Positions 32,024 to 40,743 of a stretch of DNA of 64,000 bases are shown one piece after another. This DNA is from Falsiruegeria litorea R37. Lineage in GTDB: Bacteria > Pseudomonadota > Alphaproteobacteria > Rhodobacterales > Rhodobacteraceae. The notes below the pieces were generated by a model. The model ran no database searches, was not told where the DNA came from, and saw only the letters and a list, made by a program, of their open reading frames with translations. A program made the translations under genes and the position numbers. Location of the stretch: contig NZ_FWFO01000001.1 of the NCBI RefSeq assembly GCF_900172225.1, positions 992,001 to 1,056,000 on the forward strand, read 5' to 3'. Each line of letters opens with the position of its first letter. Position 1 is the stretch's first letter.

Positions 32024-34534
32024 ATGAAAACCCAAGTCAAAGCACTGGTCGTCGGCGGTGGTGCCGTCGGTACGTCGATTGCCTATCATCTGGCCAAGGC
32101 AGGTTGGGATGACGTCATGTTGATCGAGCGGGACGAACTGACGTCCGGCTCGACCTGGCACGCGGCTGGTCTGCTGCCATTGTTCAACATGAGCTATGCC
32201 ACCACGCACATCCACAAGTACTCGGTCGATTTCTACAAGCAGTTGGAAGAAGAGACCGGGCTGAACGCGGGTTTCGCCGTTGTCGGCAACCTGCGCATGG
32301 CGCAGACGCAAGAGCGCATGGATGAATACATGCTCTATGCCTCCACCGCCGAGACCTGCGACGTGGCCTATGAATGGCTGACCCCGGATCAGATCAAAGA
32401 GCGCTGGCCGCTGATCGAGACCAGTGATCTGAAAGGTGCGATCTATCACACCGAAGACGGTTACATTAACCCCGCAGACGTGACCCAGGCGATGGCCAAA
32501 GGCGCCCGTCAGCGCGGTGTCGACATCGTCCGCAAGATGCAGGCTGATGCCTTCCACTGGACTGGTACGCATTGGGAAGTCACCTGCACCAAGATGGTCG
32601 AAAAGGGCGGCAATCTGGTGGCAAGTGACGAGCAGGTCGTCATCACCGCTGAGCACGTGGTGACCGCGTCCGGCAACCACGCGCAGCGCACCGCCAAGAT
32701 GCTGGGCATCAAGATGCCTGCTATCCCGGTCGAGCATACCTTTATCGTCATGGACAAAGACCCCGAACTGGTCAAATGGCGCGAAGCTGGCAACCCCGAG
32801 CACCCCGTTGTGCGCGATGCCGACAATGAATCCTATGCCCGCGAAGAACGTGGCGGCTGGATCCTGGGTATCTATGAGCATGGCGCACCGGCGCAGTTTG
32901 AACATGGCGTGCCGGACAGCTTCCGTGCCGACCTGTTCCCGCTGGATCTGGACCGGATTGCGGATCAGTACATGGCCATGGCCGAGCGTGTTCCGTCCTG
33001 TGCGGAAAGCGGCCTGAAGGACGATTTTAACGGTCCGATCTGCTACACCCCTGACGGCAACCCGCTGGTTGGTCCGGCGCCGGGACTGCGCAACATGTGG
33101 CTGGCCGAAGGTTTCTCGTTCGGGATCACTGCTGCGGGCGGCACCGGCTATTATCTGGCGCAGATGATGGTTGATGGTGAGGCCGAGATCGACATGGCCT
33201 CGCTCGACCCCAAGCGTTACAGCAGCAACTGGATGACCACCGAGTTTGCCGCGCGCAAGAACGAAGAGTGCTATGAGCACGTCTACATCCTGCACCACCC
33301 GGATGAAGAACGCGCAGCCTGCCGTCCATTGCGGACTGCACCTGCTTACGACCGTCAGAAGGCCCGTGGCGCACAGTTCGGCTGGGTCAACGGCTGGGAA
33401 CGTCCCAACTACTTCGGTCCCCTCGACGCACCGCAGACCTACGATCACGACAGCCGTTCCTTCCGCCGTGGCGGCTGGTGGCAGCATGCCGTAGATGAGG
33501 CGAAAGCGATCCGCGAAGGCGTTGGCCTGATCGACGCGACCGCGTTCACCAAGCATGTGGTCAAAGGCCCCGGTGCAACCCAGTTCCTGGATTGGTTCAC
33601 CTGCAACAAGCTGCCCAAAGTGGGCCGCATCAACCTGACCTATGCGCTGACCAGCCACGGCACCACCCGCACCGAATACACCATCGTCCGTAACGGCGAG
33701 AACAACTACTACCTCGTCTCTTCCGGCGCCTGGACCGAATACGACGCCGACTTCCTGCGCAAGGCGGCCGAGGACAAGATGGACGAATTCGGCTACATCG
33801 AAATCCAGGATGTCACCACTCAGTGGGGCGTCTTTGCCATCGCCGGGCCCAAGTCGCGTGACGTGCTGAAAGAGGTCATCAACGACGCCGATCCGGAAAC
33901 CGCCCTGTCGAACAAGCGCTTCCCCTGGCTGTCGGCCCGTCAGATCGAACTGGGCATGTGTCCCGTGAATGCGATCCGCGTGGCGTATACCGGCGAGTTG
34001 GGCTGGGAACTGCATCACCCGATGGAAATGCAGAACTACCTGTTCGACCTGCTGGAAAAGGCCGGTGAGAAGCACGGTATGAAGCTGGTGGGCGCACGCG
34101 CCCAGAACTGGCTGCGTCAGGAGAAATCCTATCGTGCGTTCGGCACCGAACTGGGCCGTGATGCGACCCCGGCCGAGGCCGACCTGCCGCGCTTTATCGA
34201 CCTGTCGAAGGAGTTCCACGGCAAGGACAAGATGGTTGAAACCGGCGTGCGCTTCAAATGCTGCACCCTGCTGATCGACGGACCGAGCGATGCGGACCCC
34301 TGGGGCCGCGAAGTGATCTATGCCGAGGATGGTGTGACCCGTCTGGGCCGTCTGACCTCGGGTGGCTACTCGGTTGCTTTTGAGAAATCGATCGGCATGG
34401 GCTATCTGCCGCCTGAACTGGCGGTCGAGGGCACCAAGGTGAAGGTGAAGATGCAGGACAAGCTGTGGGACGGCGTCGTGACCTGCGACAGCCCCTATGA
34501 CCCCAAGAACGAAACCATCCGCAAGGACGGTTGA
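32024..34534 (+). CDS. dmgdh: Dimethylglycine/sarcosine dehydrogenase-type flavoprotein (DAO + GcvT fusion)
   Basis: The ATG at 32024 has AAGGGGAG ten bases upstream and gives 836 residues. Residues 1-400 form a DAO domain: LVVGGGAVGTSIAYHLAKAG, GSTWHAAGLLP (the His region that in relatives binds FAD covalently), and GFSFGITAAGGTGYYLAQMM. Residues 430-830 hold the GcvT/aminomethyltransferase domains, which use tetrahydrofolate (GLIDATAFTKHVVKGPG, VAYTGELGWELHHPMEMQ, GGYSVAFEKSIGMGYLPPE). The family demethylates dimethylglycine or sarcosine and passes the methylene to folate, a step in glycine betaine use. A strong terminator follows. Substrate choice between dimethylglycine and sarcosine is open. 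Confidence 0.8.
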   Translation: MKTQVKALVVGGGAVGTSIAYHLAKAGWDDVMLIERDELTSGSTWHAAGLLPLFNMSYATTHIHKYSVDFYKQLEEETGLNAGFAVVGNLRMAQTQERMDEYMLYASTAETCDVAYEWLTPDQIKERWPLIETSDLKGAIYHTEDGYINPADVTQAMAKGARQRGVDIVRKMQADAFHWTGTHWEVTCTKMVEKGGNLVASDEQVVITAEHVVTASGNHAQRTAKMLGIKMPAIPVEHTFIVMDKDPELVKWREAGNPEHPVVRDADNESYAREERGGWILGIYEHGAPAQFEHGVPDSFRADLFPLDLDRIADQYMAMAERVPSCAESGLKDDFNGPICYTPDGNPLVGPAPGLRNMWLAEGFSFGITAAGGTGYYLAQMMVDGEAEIDMASLDPKRYSSNWMTTEFAARKNEECYEHVYILHHPDEERAACRPLRTAPAYDRQKARGAQFGWVNGWERPNYFGPLDAPQTYDHDSRSFRRGGWWQHAVDEAKAIREGVGLIDATAFTKHVVKGPGATQFLDWFTCNKLPKVGRINLTYALTSHGTTRTEYTIVRNGENNYYLVSSGAWTEYDADFLRKAAEDKMDEFGYIEIQDVTTQWGVFAIAGPKSRDVLKEVINDADPETALSNKRFPWLSARQIELGMCPVNAIRVAYTGELGWELHHPMEMQNYLFDLLEKAGEKHGMKLVGARAQNWLRQEKSYRAFGTELGRDATPAEADLPRFIDLSKEFHGKDKMVETGVRFKCCTLLIDGPSDADPWGREVIYAEDGVTRLGRLTSGGYSVAFEKSIGMGYLPPELAVEGTKVKVKMQDKLWDGVVTCDSPYDPKNETIRKDG

Positions 34535-34555
34535 GCCTTTCGAAATCGAACCAAT

Positions 34556-34584
34556 GGGCCGTAGCGAAATCGCTGCGGCCCTTT
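34556..34584 (+). terminator. Rho-independent terminator after the dimethylglycine dehydrogenase gene
   Basis: GGGCCGTAGCG and CGCTGCGGCCC pair (one G-T) around AAAT, followed by TTTT. A similar, decayed hairpin lies at 35163-35187. Confidence 0.75.
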
Positions 34585-34669
34585 TGGTTGAACCGGTGTA
34601 TGCCCCAGCCTTGCGTCTTTAGATCACGTGTCTAGGGTATTGGCCTGCAAGCGATTGAGGGCAGGGGCC

Positions 34670-35101
34670 ATGACGACAACGTACGAAGAGTTTTCAGGAG
34701 CCAAGATCGCCCTGATCGAAGGCACCCGTGTCGTAACCTACTTGCGGGACAACAAGCCCGAGATTCCATTCCCCGGACTGTGGGACTTGGCTGGGGGTGG
34801 TCAAGAAAACAGCGAGACACCCGAGCAATGCGCGTTGCGGGAAACCAAAGAAGAGTTTGGCCTAGACATTGATGCCTCAAGGGTTGTCTGGCGGGAAAGA
34901 TGTCAGGCGTTCACGGATACGACCAAACATTCGTATTTCCTGGTGGCCCATATCACGCCCACCGAGATCGCGACCATTTGCTTTGGAGATGAGGGGCAAT
35001 ACTGGCAAATGATGGAGATTGAGGCCTTCTTGTCGCATCCCAAGGCGATCCCCCAGTTACAAGAGCGCCTGGCGCGGTTCCTGTCCTCTCAAAATTGTTG
35101 A
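34670..35101 (+). CDS. Nudix hydrolase
   Basis: The 143-residue product from ATG at 34670 has an intact Nudix box, GGQENSETPEQCALRETKEEFGL near residues 43-65, which coordinates magnesium for cleaving nucleoside-diphosphate compounds. PFPGLWDLAGGG precedes it, a pattern seen in Nudix enzymes acting on nucleotides. The start MTTTYEEFSG was chosen over an in-frame ATG-like start at 34628 because the family usually begins this close to the first strand. The substrate cannot be told. It lies just before a relic of a dehydrogenase 3' end. Confidence 0.75.
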   Translation: MTTTYEEFSGAKIALIEGTRVVTYLRDNKPEIPFPGLWDLAGGGQENSETPEQCALRETKEEFGLDIDASRVVWRERCQAFTDTTKHSYFLVAHITPTEIATICFGDEGQYWQMMEIEAFLSHPKAIPQLQERLARFLSSQNC

Positions 35102-35145
35102 TCGGCATGGGATATGTGCCGCCCGAGTCGGCGGTTGAGGGCACC
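35100..35145 (+). pseudogene. Relic of a dimethylglycine dehydrogenase 3' segment
   Basis: Bases 35100-35145 match 34390-34435 inside the dehydrogenase gene at about 38 of 45 positions and encode IGMGYVPPESAVEGT against IGMGYLPPELAVEGT. A stop follows at once. A hairpin-like GCCTCAG/CTGGGGC with TATTTT follows at 35163-35187, like the terminator of the parent gene. This looks like the stub of a second, deleted copy. Confidence 0.7.
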
Positions 35146-35247
35146 TAAAGAAGAAAACAGGATTGGGCCTCAGTGAAATGCTGGGGCTATTTTCGTATCT
35201 ACTCGATGGCTCTGTTCACCATGAGTTTGCGAAGCTAGGCTGATGGA

Positions 35248-36414
35248 ATGGAAACACTGCATCAACTCTCTCACTGGATGATGACCGAAGGGCGGTGCTC
35301 CAACGATCCGGTCAAAGTTGTTTCGCATTTCTGCAGTTCACTGATCGAGGCGGGCGTGCCTCTGTGGCGGGTCAATATCGGGCAGCGGTTTGCCAATCCC
35401 TTGTTGATCGCATGGGGGGTGGTCTGGACGCCCGATAACACCGAAGTTTATGACGTCACGCATGAGCGCATGTTGACGGACGGTTACGTTGGCAGCTCGT
35501 TTGAATATATCCTCAAACATAGACGCCCCCTGCACAAAAGCTTACTTGGCCTGGATCCGGGATCGGATCACATCTCGTATCTGGAGTTTGCAGAGCAGGG
35601 TGGGACGGACTACTACGCAACCTTGCTCCATTACGGTGACGGCTCGATGCATGGCTGTACCTTCGTGACCCAAGATCCGTTGGGGTTTATGTCTGACCAT
35701 CTGGAAATGATCGAAGCTGCACTTCCTGCTTTGTCATGCGCGCTAGAGCCGGTCACGATGCGCAAATCGTCGAAGAGTTTGCTGCGCACCTACTTGGGGG
35801 ATGGGGCGTCCGACGCCGTTTGGAATGGAACGATCAAACGAGGCGAGCGTACGACTGTCGATGCCGTGGTCATGTTCTCGGACCTTCGGGGGTTCACGGC
35901 GTTGTCCGAGCAGGCGGATGAGAACGAATTGTTCGATGCTCTGAATGGGTACTTTGATGTTGTTGTTCAGGCGGTTGAGGAAAACGACGGCGATGTTCTG
36001 AAATTCATGGGCGATGGCATCTTGTCGATTTTTCCCATCCCGTCCGATGCGGACACTGAAAAGACATGTCGCAAGGCGGCTTTGTCCGCCCGGCGAGTTC
36101 TGGATGGCCTCGCAGAACTAAACCATGCGCGAATGGCAAATCAGCAAGCTCCGCTCGACCTGGGGATAGGTACCAACGCAGGAAAAGTCAGCTATGGCAA
36201 CATCGGCAGCCCAGGCCGATTGGACTTCACGGTACTTGGCGGCGCAGTCAACTTGGCCAGTCGGATCGAGGGCCTGACAAAATCCATTGGAGCTCGTGTT
36301 CTGGCAACCTCGAACGTGGCTGAAAACGCTTCTGATCTGTTCGTTTCCCGCGGAACGCACGCGGTGCGGGGCATCAGTGGACCAGTCTCTCTCTATTCTC
36401 TGCTCGAGACTTAG
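35248..36414 (+). CDS. Class III adenylate/guanylate cyclase with N-terminal sensor-like region
   Basis: The 388-residue protein has an N-terminal domain of about 195 residues without membrane segments (LSHWMMTEGRCSNDPVKVV, VVWTPDNTEVYDVTHERML) that may sense a ligand. The cyclase domain begins AVVMFSDLRGFTALSEQAD, where the metal-binding Asp is, continues with VLKFMGDGILSIFPIP (second metal Asp), and has LDLGIGTNAGKVSYGNIGSPGRLDFTVLGGAVNLASRIE. Such proteins make cAMP. Whether it makes cAMP or cGMP cannot be fixed from these motifs. The gene converges on the cupin gene with a 4-base overlap. Confidence 0.85.
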   Translation: METLHQLSHWMMTEGRCSNDPVKVVSHFCSSLIEAGVPLWRVNIGQRFANPLLIAWGVVWTPDNTEVYDVTHERMLTDGYVGSSFEYILKHRRPLHKSLLGLDPGSDHISYLEFAEQGGTDYYATLLHYGDGSMHGCTFVTQDPLGFMSDHLEMIEAALPALSCALEPVTMRKSSKSLLRTYLGDGASDAVWNGTIKRGERTTVDAVVMFSDLRGFTALSEQADENELFDALNGYFDVVVQAVEENDGDVLKFMGDGILSIFPIPSDADTEKTCRKAALSARRVLDGLAELNHARMANQQAPLDLGIGTNAGKVSYGNIGSPGRLDFTVLGGAVNLASRIEGLTKSIGARVLATSNVAENASDLFVSRGTHAVRGISGPVSLYSLLET

Positions 36415-36938
36415 ACCGGTCGTTTCATGGCCTCGAATGCCTCCATCGTGAAATCGACGGCTTTGCCGGTATCCCAGTCATACAGATCTCGTTTCAGCTT
36501 CATCAACGGCCCCAAGTAGACGTGGATCGCTTCGCTGGGACGGTCCCCATGGGCGGTGACGGCGTGGATGGCGTCACGGTCCAGCGCGATGACTTCGCCT
36601 GCGGCGGCGGATATCTCACCGACCTGATCCAGTCCGGCCTCTCCGCTTTGATAAAGCAGGCTCAGCTCTTCGCCGCTGTAGCAGGCGATCAGAACAGGCA
36701 GCAGGTGTTCGTGGGGCGGTAGCATCACATCGGGTTGAAAACGGCAATGCCAGATCGACAGGTCATCATCCTCGTGAAACAGGGTCTCGGGCTCGCTCAG
36801 TTTATCCGAGGCCGCCAGCAGCGGCGCCGGGTTGCGGACAAGTTGTTGCAGGTGGGCCTTGATAGCGGCTTGCGGATCGGGCGTGTTCACATAGCCCTTG
36901 AGTTCTGCGACCAACGCTTCAAACGAAAATCCAGTCAT
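36411..36938 (-). CDS. Cupin-fold protein, cysteine-dioxygenase-like
   Basis: The 175-residue product shows cupin features: LSIWHCRFQPDVMLPPHEHLLPVLIACYSGEE near residue 60 with the His-x-His metal pair, and the second cupin segment DAIHAVTAHGDRPSEAIHVYLG. The layout with a helical N-terminal part (VAELKGYVNTPDPQAAIKAHL) is like cysteine-dioxygenase-type cupins. Substrate unknown. It has a long inverted repeat in its upstream region. Confidence 0.65.
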   Translation of the reverse strand: MTGFSFEALVAELKGYVNTPDPQAAIKAHLQQLVRNPAPLLAASDKLSEPETLFHEDDDLSIWHCRFQPDVMLPPHEHLLPVLIACYSGEELSLLYQSGEAGLDQVGEISAAAGEVIALDRDAIHAVTAHGDRPSEAIHVYLGPLMKLKRDLYDWDTGKAVDFTMEAFEAMKRPV

Positions 36939-36992
36939 GTCACCCTCCCGTGTTTTCGCCCATCAGACTATTGTGCCGCAGCGGGATTGCCT

Positions 36993-37043
36993 AGGGTCAG
37001 GGTCCATTAATCCAGCGACGCAAGAATAATGGGCCCTGACCCT
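36993..37043. repeat. 17-bp inverted repeat, extended hairpin in the cupin upstream region
   Basis: AGGGTCAGGGTCCATTA at 36993-37009 pairs with TAATGGGCCCTGACCCT at 37027-37043, one mismatch (G-T), with a 17-base loop. Its purpose is unknown; it may be a terminator for the upstream gene, a dispersed palindromic repeat, or an operator. Confidence 0.6.
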
Positions 37044-37075
37044 AATGGAAATCGGCACCGTCCACCGAACGGCAA

Positions 37076-37097
37076 CAGAGCATTCACCAATGCTCTG
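37076..37097 (-). terminator. 9-bp perfect hairpin after the AhpD-like gene
   Basis: CAGAGCATT and AATGCTCTG pair around CACC, 18 bases past the stop of the minus-strand AhpD-like gene. No T-run follows, so it is a weak or rho-assisted terminator at best. Confidence 0.45.
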
Positions 37098-37114
37098 CCG
37101 CGACGTGTCACCGC

Positions 37115-37450
37115 TCAGCCGGTCAGTTCGTCAAAACACTCCAACGCTTTGGCCGCATACATCATCGACGGGCCACCACCCATCTGGATGCACATGCCCA
37201 GGACATCGGCAATCTCTTCGCGGGTTGCCCCAGCCTTGGCCAAAGCCTCAACATGGAGCGAAATGCAAGGTTCGCAGCGATCCGCGACCGAGATGCCCAA
37301 GGCCACAAATTCCTTGGTTTTGTAGTCCAGCGTGCCGCCTTGTTTTACGGACTTTCCCAAAGCACCAAAGGCTTTGGCCGTGTCGGGAATGGCCCCATTC
37401 AGATTGCGCAGACCTGCGCGGGTGGCGGAAAGTTTTTCGGTCCAGGACAT
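37115..37450 (-). CDS. AhpD-like / carboxymuconolactone decarboxylase family protein
   Basis: The 111-residue all-helical protein has the redox motif RCEPCISLHVEALAKAG near residue 59 with Cys-x2-Cys and the downstream His, and a GMCIQMGGGPSMMYAAKAL tail. This is the AhpD-type build that acts in peroxide reduction or thiol chemistry rather than true decarboxylation. Length is normal for single-domain members. It stands before the DUF938 operon on the same strand with a 70-bp gap. Confidence 0.8.
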   Translation of the reverse strand: MSWTEKLSATRAGLRNLNGAIPDTAKAFGALGKSVKQGGTLDYKTKEFVALGISVADRCEPCISLHVEALAKAGATREEIADVLGMCIQMGGGPSMMYAAKALECFDELTG

Positions 37451-37520
37451 GTTGGCTCCTCTTACACATAGAATTATCAGAATGTGTATTGGGGTATGAC
37501 GGCCTGGACTTTGATTCAGA

Positions 37521-38174
37521 TCATGCGGTGGGCCGTTCTGCGATCAAGGCAAGATTGTTTGCTGGCATATCGACCATGTCGACCAGCGTCAGTCCCGCTC
37601 GTTCGACGGCATCCACGACTTCTTGGTCGTTCTTGTAACCGATTTCAGGGTCTTGTGCGGTCAGCGATTGGTGAAAGCGAACATCACCCTCACTTGTCAA
37701 CTCGCCTTGGCGCATGAATGGACCATAAAGAACCAAACGCCCTCCGGGGCGTAAAGATTGCGCGGATTCGGTGACAACGGTCCTGGCCTCGCCCCAGCTG
37801 ATGAGGTGCAACAGGTTCACCAGAAGGACGAGGGATTGATTTGGATACGCCGCTGCCCATCCCGGGCACGTTGCATCCAGTATCTGCGCAGGCTGAATAT
37901 TTCCCAGACCCCGGGCGTAGCTGTCGATGCTGGCAAGGCGCTCGGCGTCGACGTCTGTGGGCTGCCAGATCAGATCGGGGAAGCGGGGCGCAAAGGTGGC
38001 TACATGCTGTCCGGTGCCGCTTGCGATCTCCAATACGTTGCCAGAGCGCGGTGCGACCTGTTCCAGGAGCGCGCCGATGGCATCCACGTTGCGGCTGGCG
38101 GCTGGGGCGACCAAACGCGCGCCTTCGCCTGCTTCGGCAACACTCGCGGTGGGGGGCAAGGTGCGTTTGCTCAT
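37521..38174 (-). CDS. DUF938 SAM-dependent methyltransferase-like protein
   Basis: The 217-residue protein has the SAM-binding motif NVLEIASGTGQHVATFA near residue 46, then LIWQPTDVDAERLASID and NLLHLISWGEART, matching DUF938. The catalytic target is unknown. It is the last gene of a three-gene operon and overlaps the flavoprotein gene before it by ATGA. Confidence 0.8.
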   Translation of the reverse strand: MSKRTLPPTASVAEAGEGARLVAPAASRNVDAIGALLEQVAPRSGNVLEIASGTGQHVATFAPRFPDLIWQPTDVDAERLASIDSYARGLGNIQPAQILDATCPGWAAAYPNQSLVLLVNLLHLISWGEARTVVTESAQSLRPGGRLVLYGPFMRQGELTSEGDVRFHQSLTAQDPEIGYKNDQEVVDAVERAGLTLVDMVDMPANNLALIAERPTA

Positions 38175-39247
38175 GTGCGGAGCCTTTCGGGGCTGAGGGC
38201 GGCAATGGTGCCTTGGTTCAGATCAGAGGTAAGCCCGCAGACCAGATCGGCAACCAATTGCGAGGCTGCAGGCGCGGTCTGGAACCCATAACCGCCCTGC
38301 GCCGCGACCCAGACAAAGCTGGGGTCATCGGGATCAGGCCCCAACACCAGGTTCTTGTCCGGCACAAAGCTGCGCAGCCCGGCCCAATTGCTGGTGACGC
38401 GCGTCACCGGCTCGGTCACGCGCTCTTCGTAGCGGGCCAGCCCCTCGGCCAGAACCATGTCATCGGCATAGGCGTCATGTGGGGTGGTTGGGTCCACCTC
38501 GGACGGGGACACGATCAGCGCGCCGGCGTCCGGCTTGGCATACCAGCTTTCGTCAACACCAAACATCATTGGCCAATTGCGCAGATCTGACCCACCCGGT
38601 GCTGGCAGACGCGCCATCGAGCGGCGATAGGGTGTGATCCCTAAGGGCGTGATCCCGGCCAAGGCGGAAATCTCGTCCACCCAGGCCCCCGCTGCGTTGA
38701 GCAGTATGCGGGCATCGAAAACCTCGCCTGCGTGAACCTGCCAGCCCGATTTGGTGCGGGTGATCCCATCCACCTTGTGTCGCGGCAAAATCTGCCCGCC
38801 GCTGGCGCGAACCTGTTTGGCAAAATTCTGCAGCAGCAGGTCGGTGTCGATGTCCCAAGCCTCACCATGAAAGGCCGTGTAGCCAACGGTGTCAGGGTTC
38901 AGGACCGGCACCATGTCTTGGGCCTGTTGAACCGTCAGCGGCGTCATGGACAGGTCGCGACACTCTTGCTCAAAGATCGCGCGCTGGTCGTGCCCGCCCA
39001 CCAACAACAACCCGCGCGGTGACAGATAACCGGCCTCGCTGTCGTGAAAGAACGCAGCGCTGGCCTGGCTGAGTGTCAGGGTGGAACCCACGCCATAGCT
39101 TGGTTCAAACAGGGCCGCCGATCGGCCCGAGCTGTGATAGCCAAGGGCGTCTTCGGCTTCGAGCACACAGACCGACCCATGTGCCGACAATCGGGCGGCC
39201 GCGCTCAGACCGGCGATGCCGCCGCCGATGACCAGAAAGTCGATCAT
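38171..39247 (-). CDS. FAD-dependent D-amino-acid-oxidase-type oxidoreductase
   Basis: The ATG at 39247 overlaps the stop of the aldo/keto reductase by 4 bases and gives 358 residues. FAD-binding FLVIGGGIAGLSAAARLSAHG opens the protein; GYHSSGRSAALFEPSYG follows, then AAGAWVDEISALAGITPLGITPYRR and the C-terminal FVWVAAQGGYGFQTAPA. It belongs to the DAO/glycine-oxidase/hydroxyglutarate oxidase group. The substrate is unknown. An operon with an aldo/keto reductase and a methyltransferase-like protein is suggestive of small-molecule turnover. Confidence 0.8.
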   Translation of the reverse strand: MIDFLVIGGGIAGLSAAARLSAHGSVCVLEAEDALGYHSSGRSAALFEPSYGVGSTLTLSQASAAFFHDSEAGYLSPRGLLLVGGHDQRAIFEQECRDLSMTPLTVQQAQDMVPVLNPDTVGYTAFHGEAWDIDTDLLLQNFAKQVRASGGQILPRHKVDGITRTKSGWQVHAGEVFDARILLNAAGAWVDEISALAGITPLGITPYRRSMARLPAPGGSDLRNWPMMFGVDESWYAKPDAGALIVSPSEVDPTTPHDAYADDMVLAEGLARYEERVTEPVTRVTSNWAGLRSFVPDKNLVLGPDPDDPSFVWVAAQGGYGFQTAPAASQLVADLVCGLTSDLNQGTIAALSPERLRT

Positions 39248-40182
39248 GACAGTTCTTCGGTCCGGTCGGTTGCGGGCTGTGGGGTTGGGGCCAAAGCGCT
39301 CAGGCGGGCATAGATTTCGGAACTCAAAGGATAGTCGATGGAGTCCAGCGACGGGCGCAGCTGCTCTGCCGAGCGGGCTGAGATGATGGGGCAGAGTGCA
39401 TTGGGATGCGCTGCAACCCAGGCCACCGCGAGCGTTGCGGGATTGACGTCCAGCTCCTGTGCAATCTGCACCAACCCTGCGACCGCGCCGGGCATCCAAT
39501 CCAACCCATAGCGCGTGGCATAGCCTGCATCCTCATCCAAACGGCCGCTGCCGCCTTGGGCATATTTACCGGTCAAAAGCCCGCCACCCAAAGGGGAGTA
39601 TGGGGCAACGGTGATGCCCTGATCGGCGCACATCGGCAGGATTTCAACCTCGGCCTGACGTTTGACTAGATTGTACATCGGTTGCAGTACATCGATGGTC
39701 AGGTCAAAGGTCTGGGCCACGGCGACGGTTTTCATCACCTGCCAGGCAGCGGCGTTCGACAGGCCCACATGACGGATCTGCCCGGCCTGCTTGAGCTCGG
39801 CCAGACAGGCCATCGCCTCGGCCAGGTCGCTGGAGGGGTCAAAACGGTGCAGATAAAGCAGATCGACAGTGTCCTGCTTCAATCGCTGACGGCACACATC
39901 GAACTGGGTGCGGATGTTGTCGGCCCCCATGCCTCCGGCATAGGCAACCTTGGTGGCGAAGAACAGATCCTCGGCATCCTTTGCGATCATCTCGCCCAGC
40001 AGGGTCTCGGACGCACCATCAGTGTACAGATAGGCGGTGTCGAAATGGGTGATCCCGGCGGCGCGTGCGGCGTCGAACATGGCGTGGGACTGTGCCGCAT
40101 CGGCGCGTCCTCCGAACTGCATCGTGCCAAAGGCGAACTGGCTGACGACGTGGCCGCTGCGGGTGCAAAGGGAGCGGGTCAT
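39244..40182 (-). CDS. Aldo/keto reductase
   Basis: The ATG at 40182 gives 312 residues; an earlier in-frame start lacks the usual family beginning. TIM-barrel motifs are FGTMQFGGRADAAQSHAMFDAARAAGITHFDTAYLY (catalytic Asp and Tyr), DLFFATKVAYAGG (Lys) and LLYLHRFDP (His), then APYSPLGGGLLTGKY and PIISARSAEQL for NADPH binding. It reduces aldehydes or ketones with NADPH. It is the first gene of the minus-strand operon. Confidence 0.85.
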   Translation of the reverse strand: MTRSLCTRSGHVVSQFAFGTMQFGGRADAAQSHAMFDAARAAGITHFDTAYLYTDGASETLLGEMIAKDAEDLFFATKVAYAGGMGADNIRTQFDVCRQRLKQDTVDLLYLHRFDPSSDLAEAMACLAELKQAGQIRHVGLSNAAAWQVMKTVAVAQTFDLTIDVLQPMYNLVKRQAEVEILPMCADQGITVAPYSPLGGGLLTGKYAQGGSGRLDEDAGYATRYGLDWMPGAVAGLVQIAQELDVNPATLAVAWVAAHPNALCPIISARSAEQLRPSLDSIDYPLSSEIYARLSALAPTPQPATDRTEELS

Positions 40183-40305
40183 GCTGCAAATCCTGTTGTT
40201 TGAAAGGCGCGGACCCAGACACGCAGGCCCTGCATTTGACGTTGCACAGATTCCGGATGCGTGCAATGCACGGGACAGTAGGAGTTGTTTTCAAAGGAAT
40301 TTAGC

Positions 40306-40740
40306 GTGGAAAACGGGACGCTTCATCCCATGGCAGCCGGGCATATACCCGATTATGTCGTGGCCGCAGACGGCAGTGATTATCTGTTCACCTTCATGGT
40401 GTTCTTTACCCTGGGTCTGATCCTGTTGATCGGGGTTGGGTATTTCACCCTGCATTCGCTGCCCGAGCGTATGGCTCACGAATCCAACCACTCTCAATTT
40501 CAAGTTGTGGGCATCCTGGCGTTGATCGCGCTGTTTACCCACAACAATCTGTTCTGGGTTCTTGCGGTCGTTGTGGCCGGGTTCCGGTTCCCGGATTACC
40601 TGAGTCCGATGGAATCCATCGCGCAATCTTTGGCCAGACTGGCCGGGTTCAAACCTTCGGAAAGTGATTTTGCGACGGATCCGGTTGAAGAAAGCCCCAC
40701 CGAGGCAGTGACCGAACCTGCCCCGAAGCAGGAGGTGTAA
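40306..40740 (+). CDS. Small inner-membrane partner of a membrane-fusion protein
   Basis: GTG at 40306 has AAGGA eight bases upstream and gives 144 residues. Three hydrophobic stretches are seen (YLFTFMVFFTLGLILLIGVGYF, VGILALIALFTHNNLFWVLAVVVAGF, and part of the C-terminal). The HSLPERMAHESNHSQFQ loop between helices is a recognisable feature of the small proteins encoded next to YibH-type membrane-fusion proteins. The tail is acidic and probably disordered. The stop lies 3 bp from the next gene, so they are co-translated. Confidence 0.65.
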   Translation: MENGTLHPMAAGHIPDYVVAADGSDYLFTFMVFFTLGLILLIGVGYFTLHSLPERMAHESNHSQFQVVGILALIALFTHNNLFWVLAVVVAGFRFPDYLSPMESIAQSLARLAGFKPSESDFATDPVEESPTEAVTEPAPKQEV

Positions 40741-40743
40741 GGC

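Noticed and set aside
31943-34219. Long minus-strand open frame opposite the dimethylglycine dehydrogenase gene
   Set aside because: The plus strand encodes a complete flavoprotein with all motifs; the antisense frame has no ribosome-binding site or recognisable domain.
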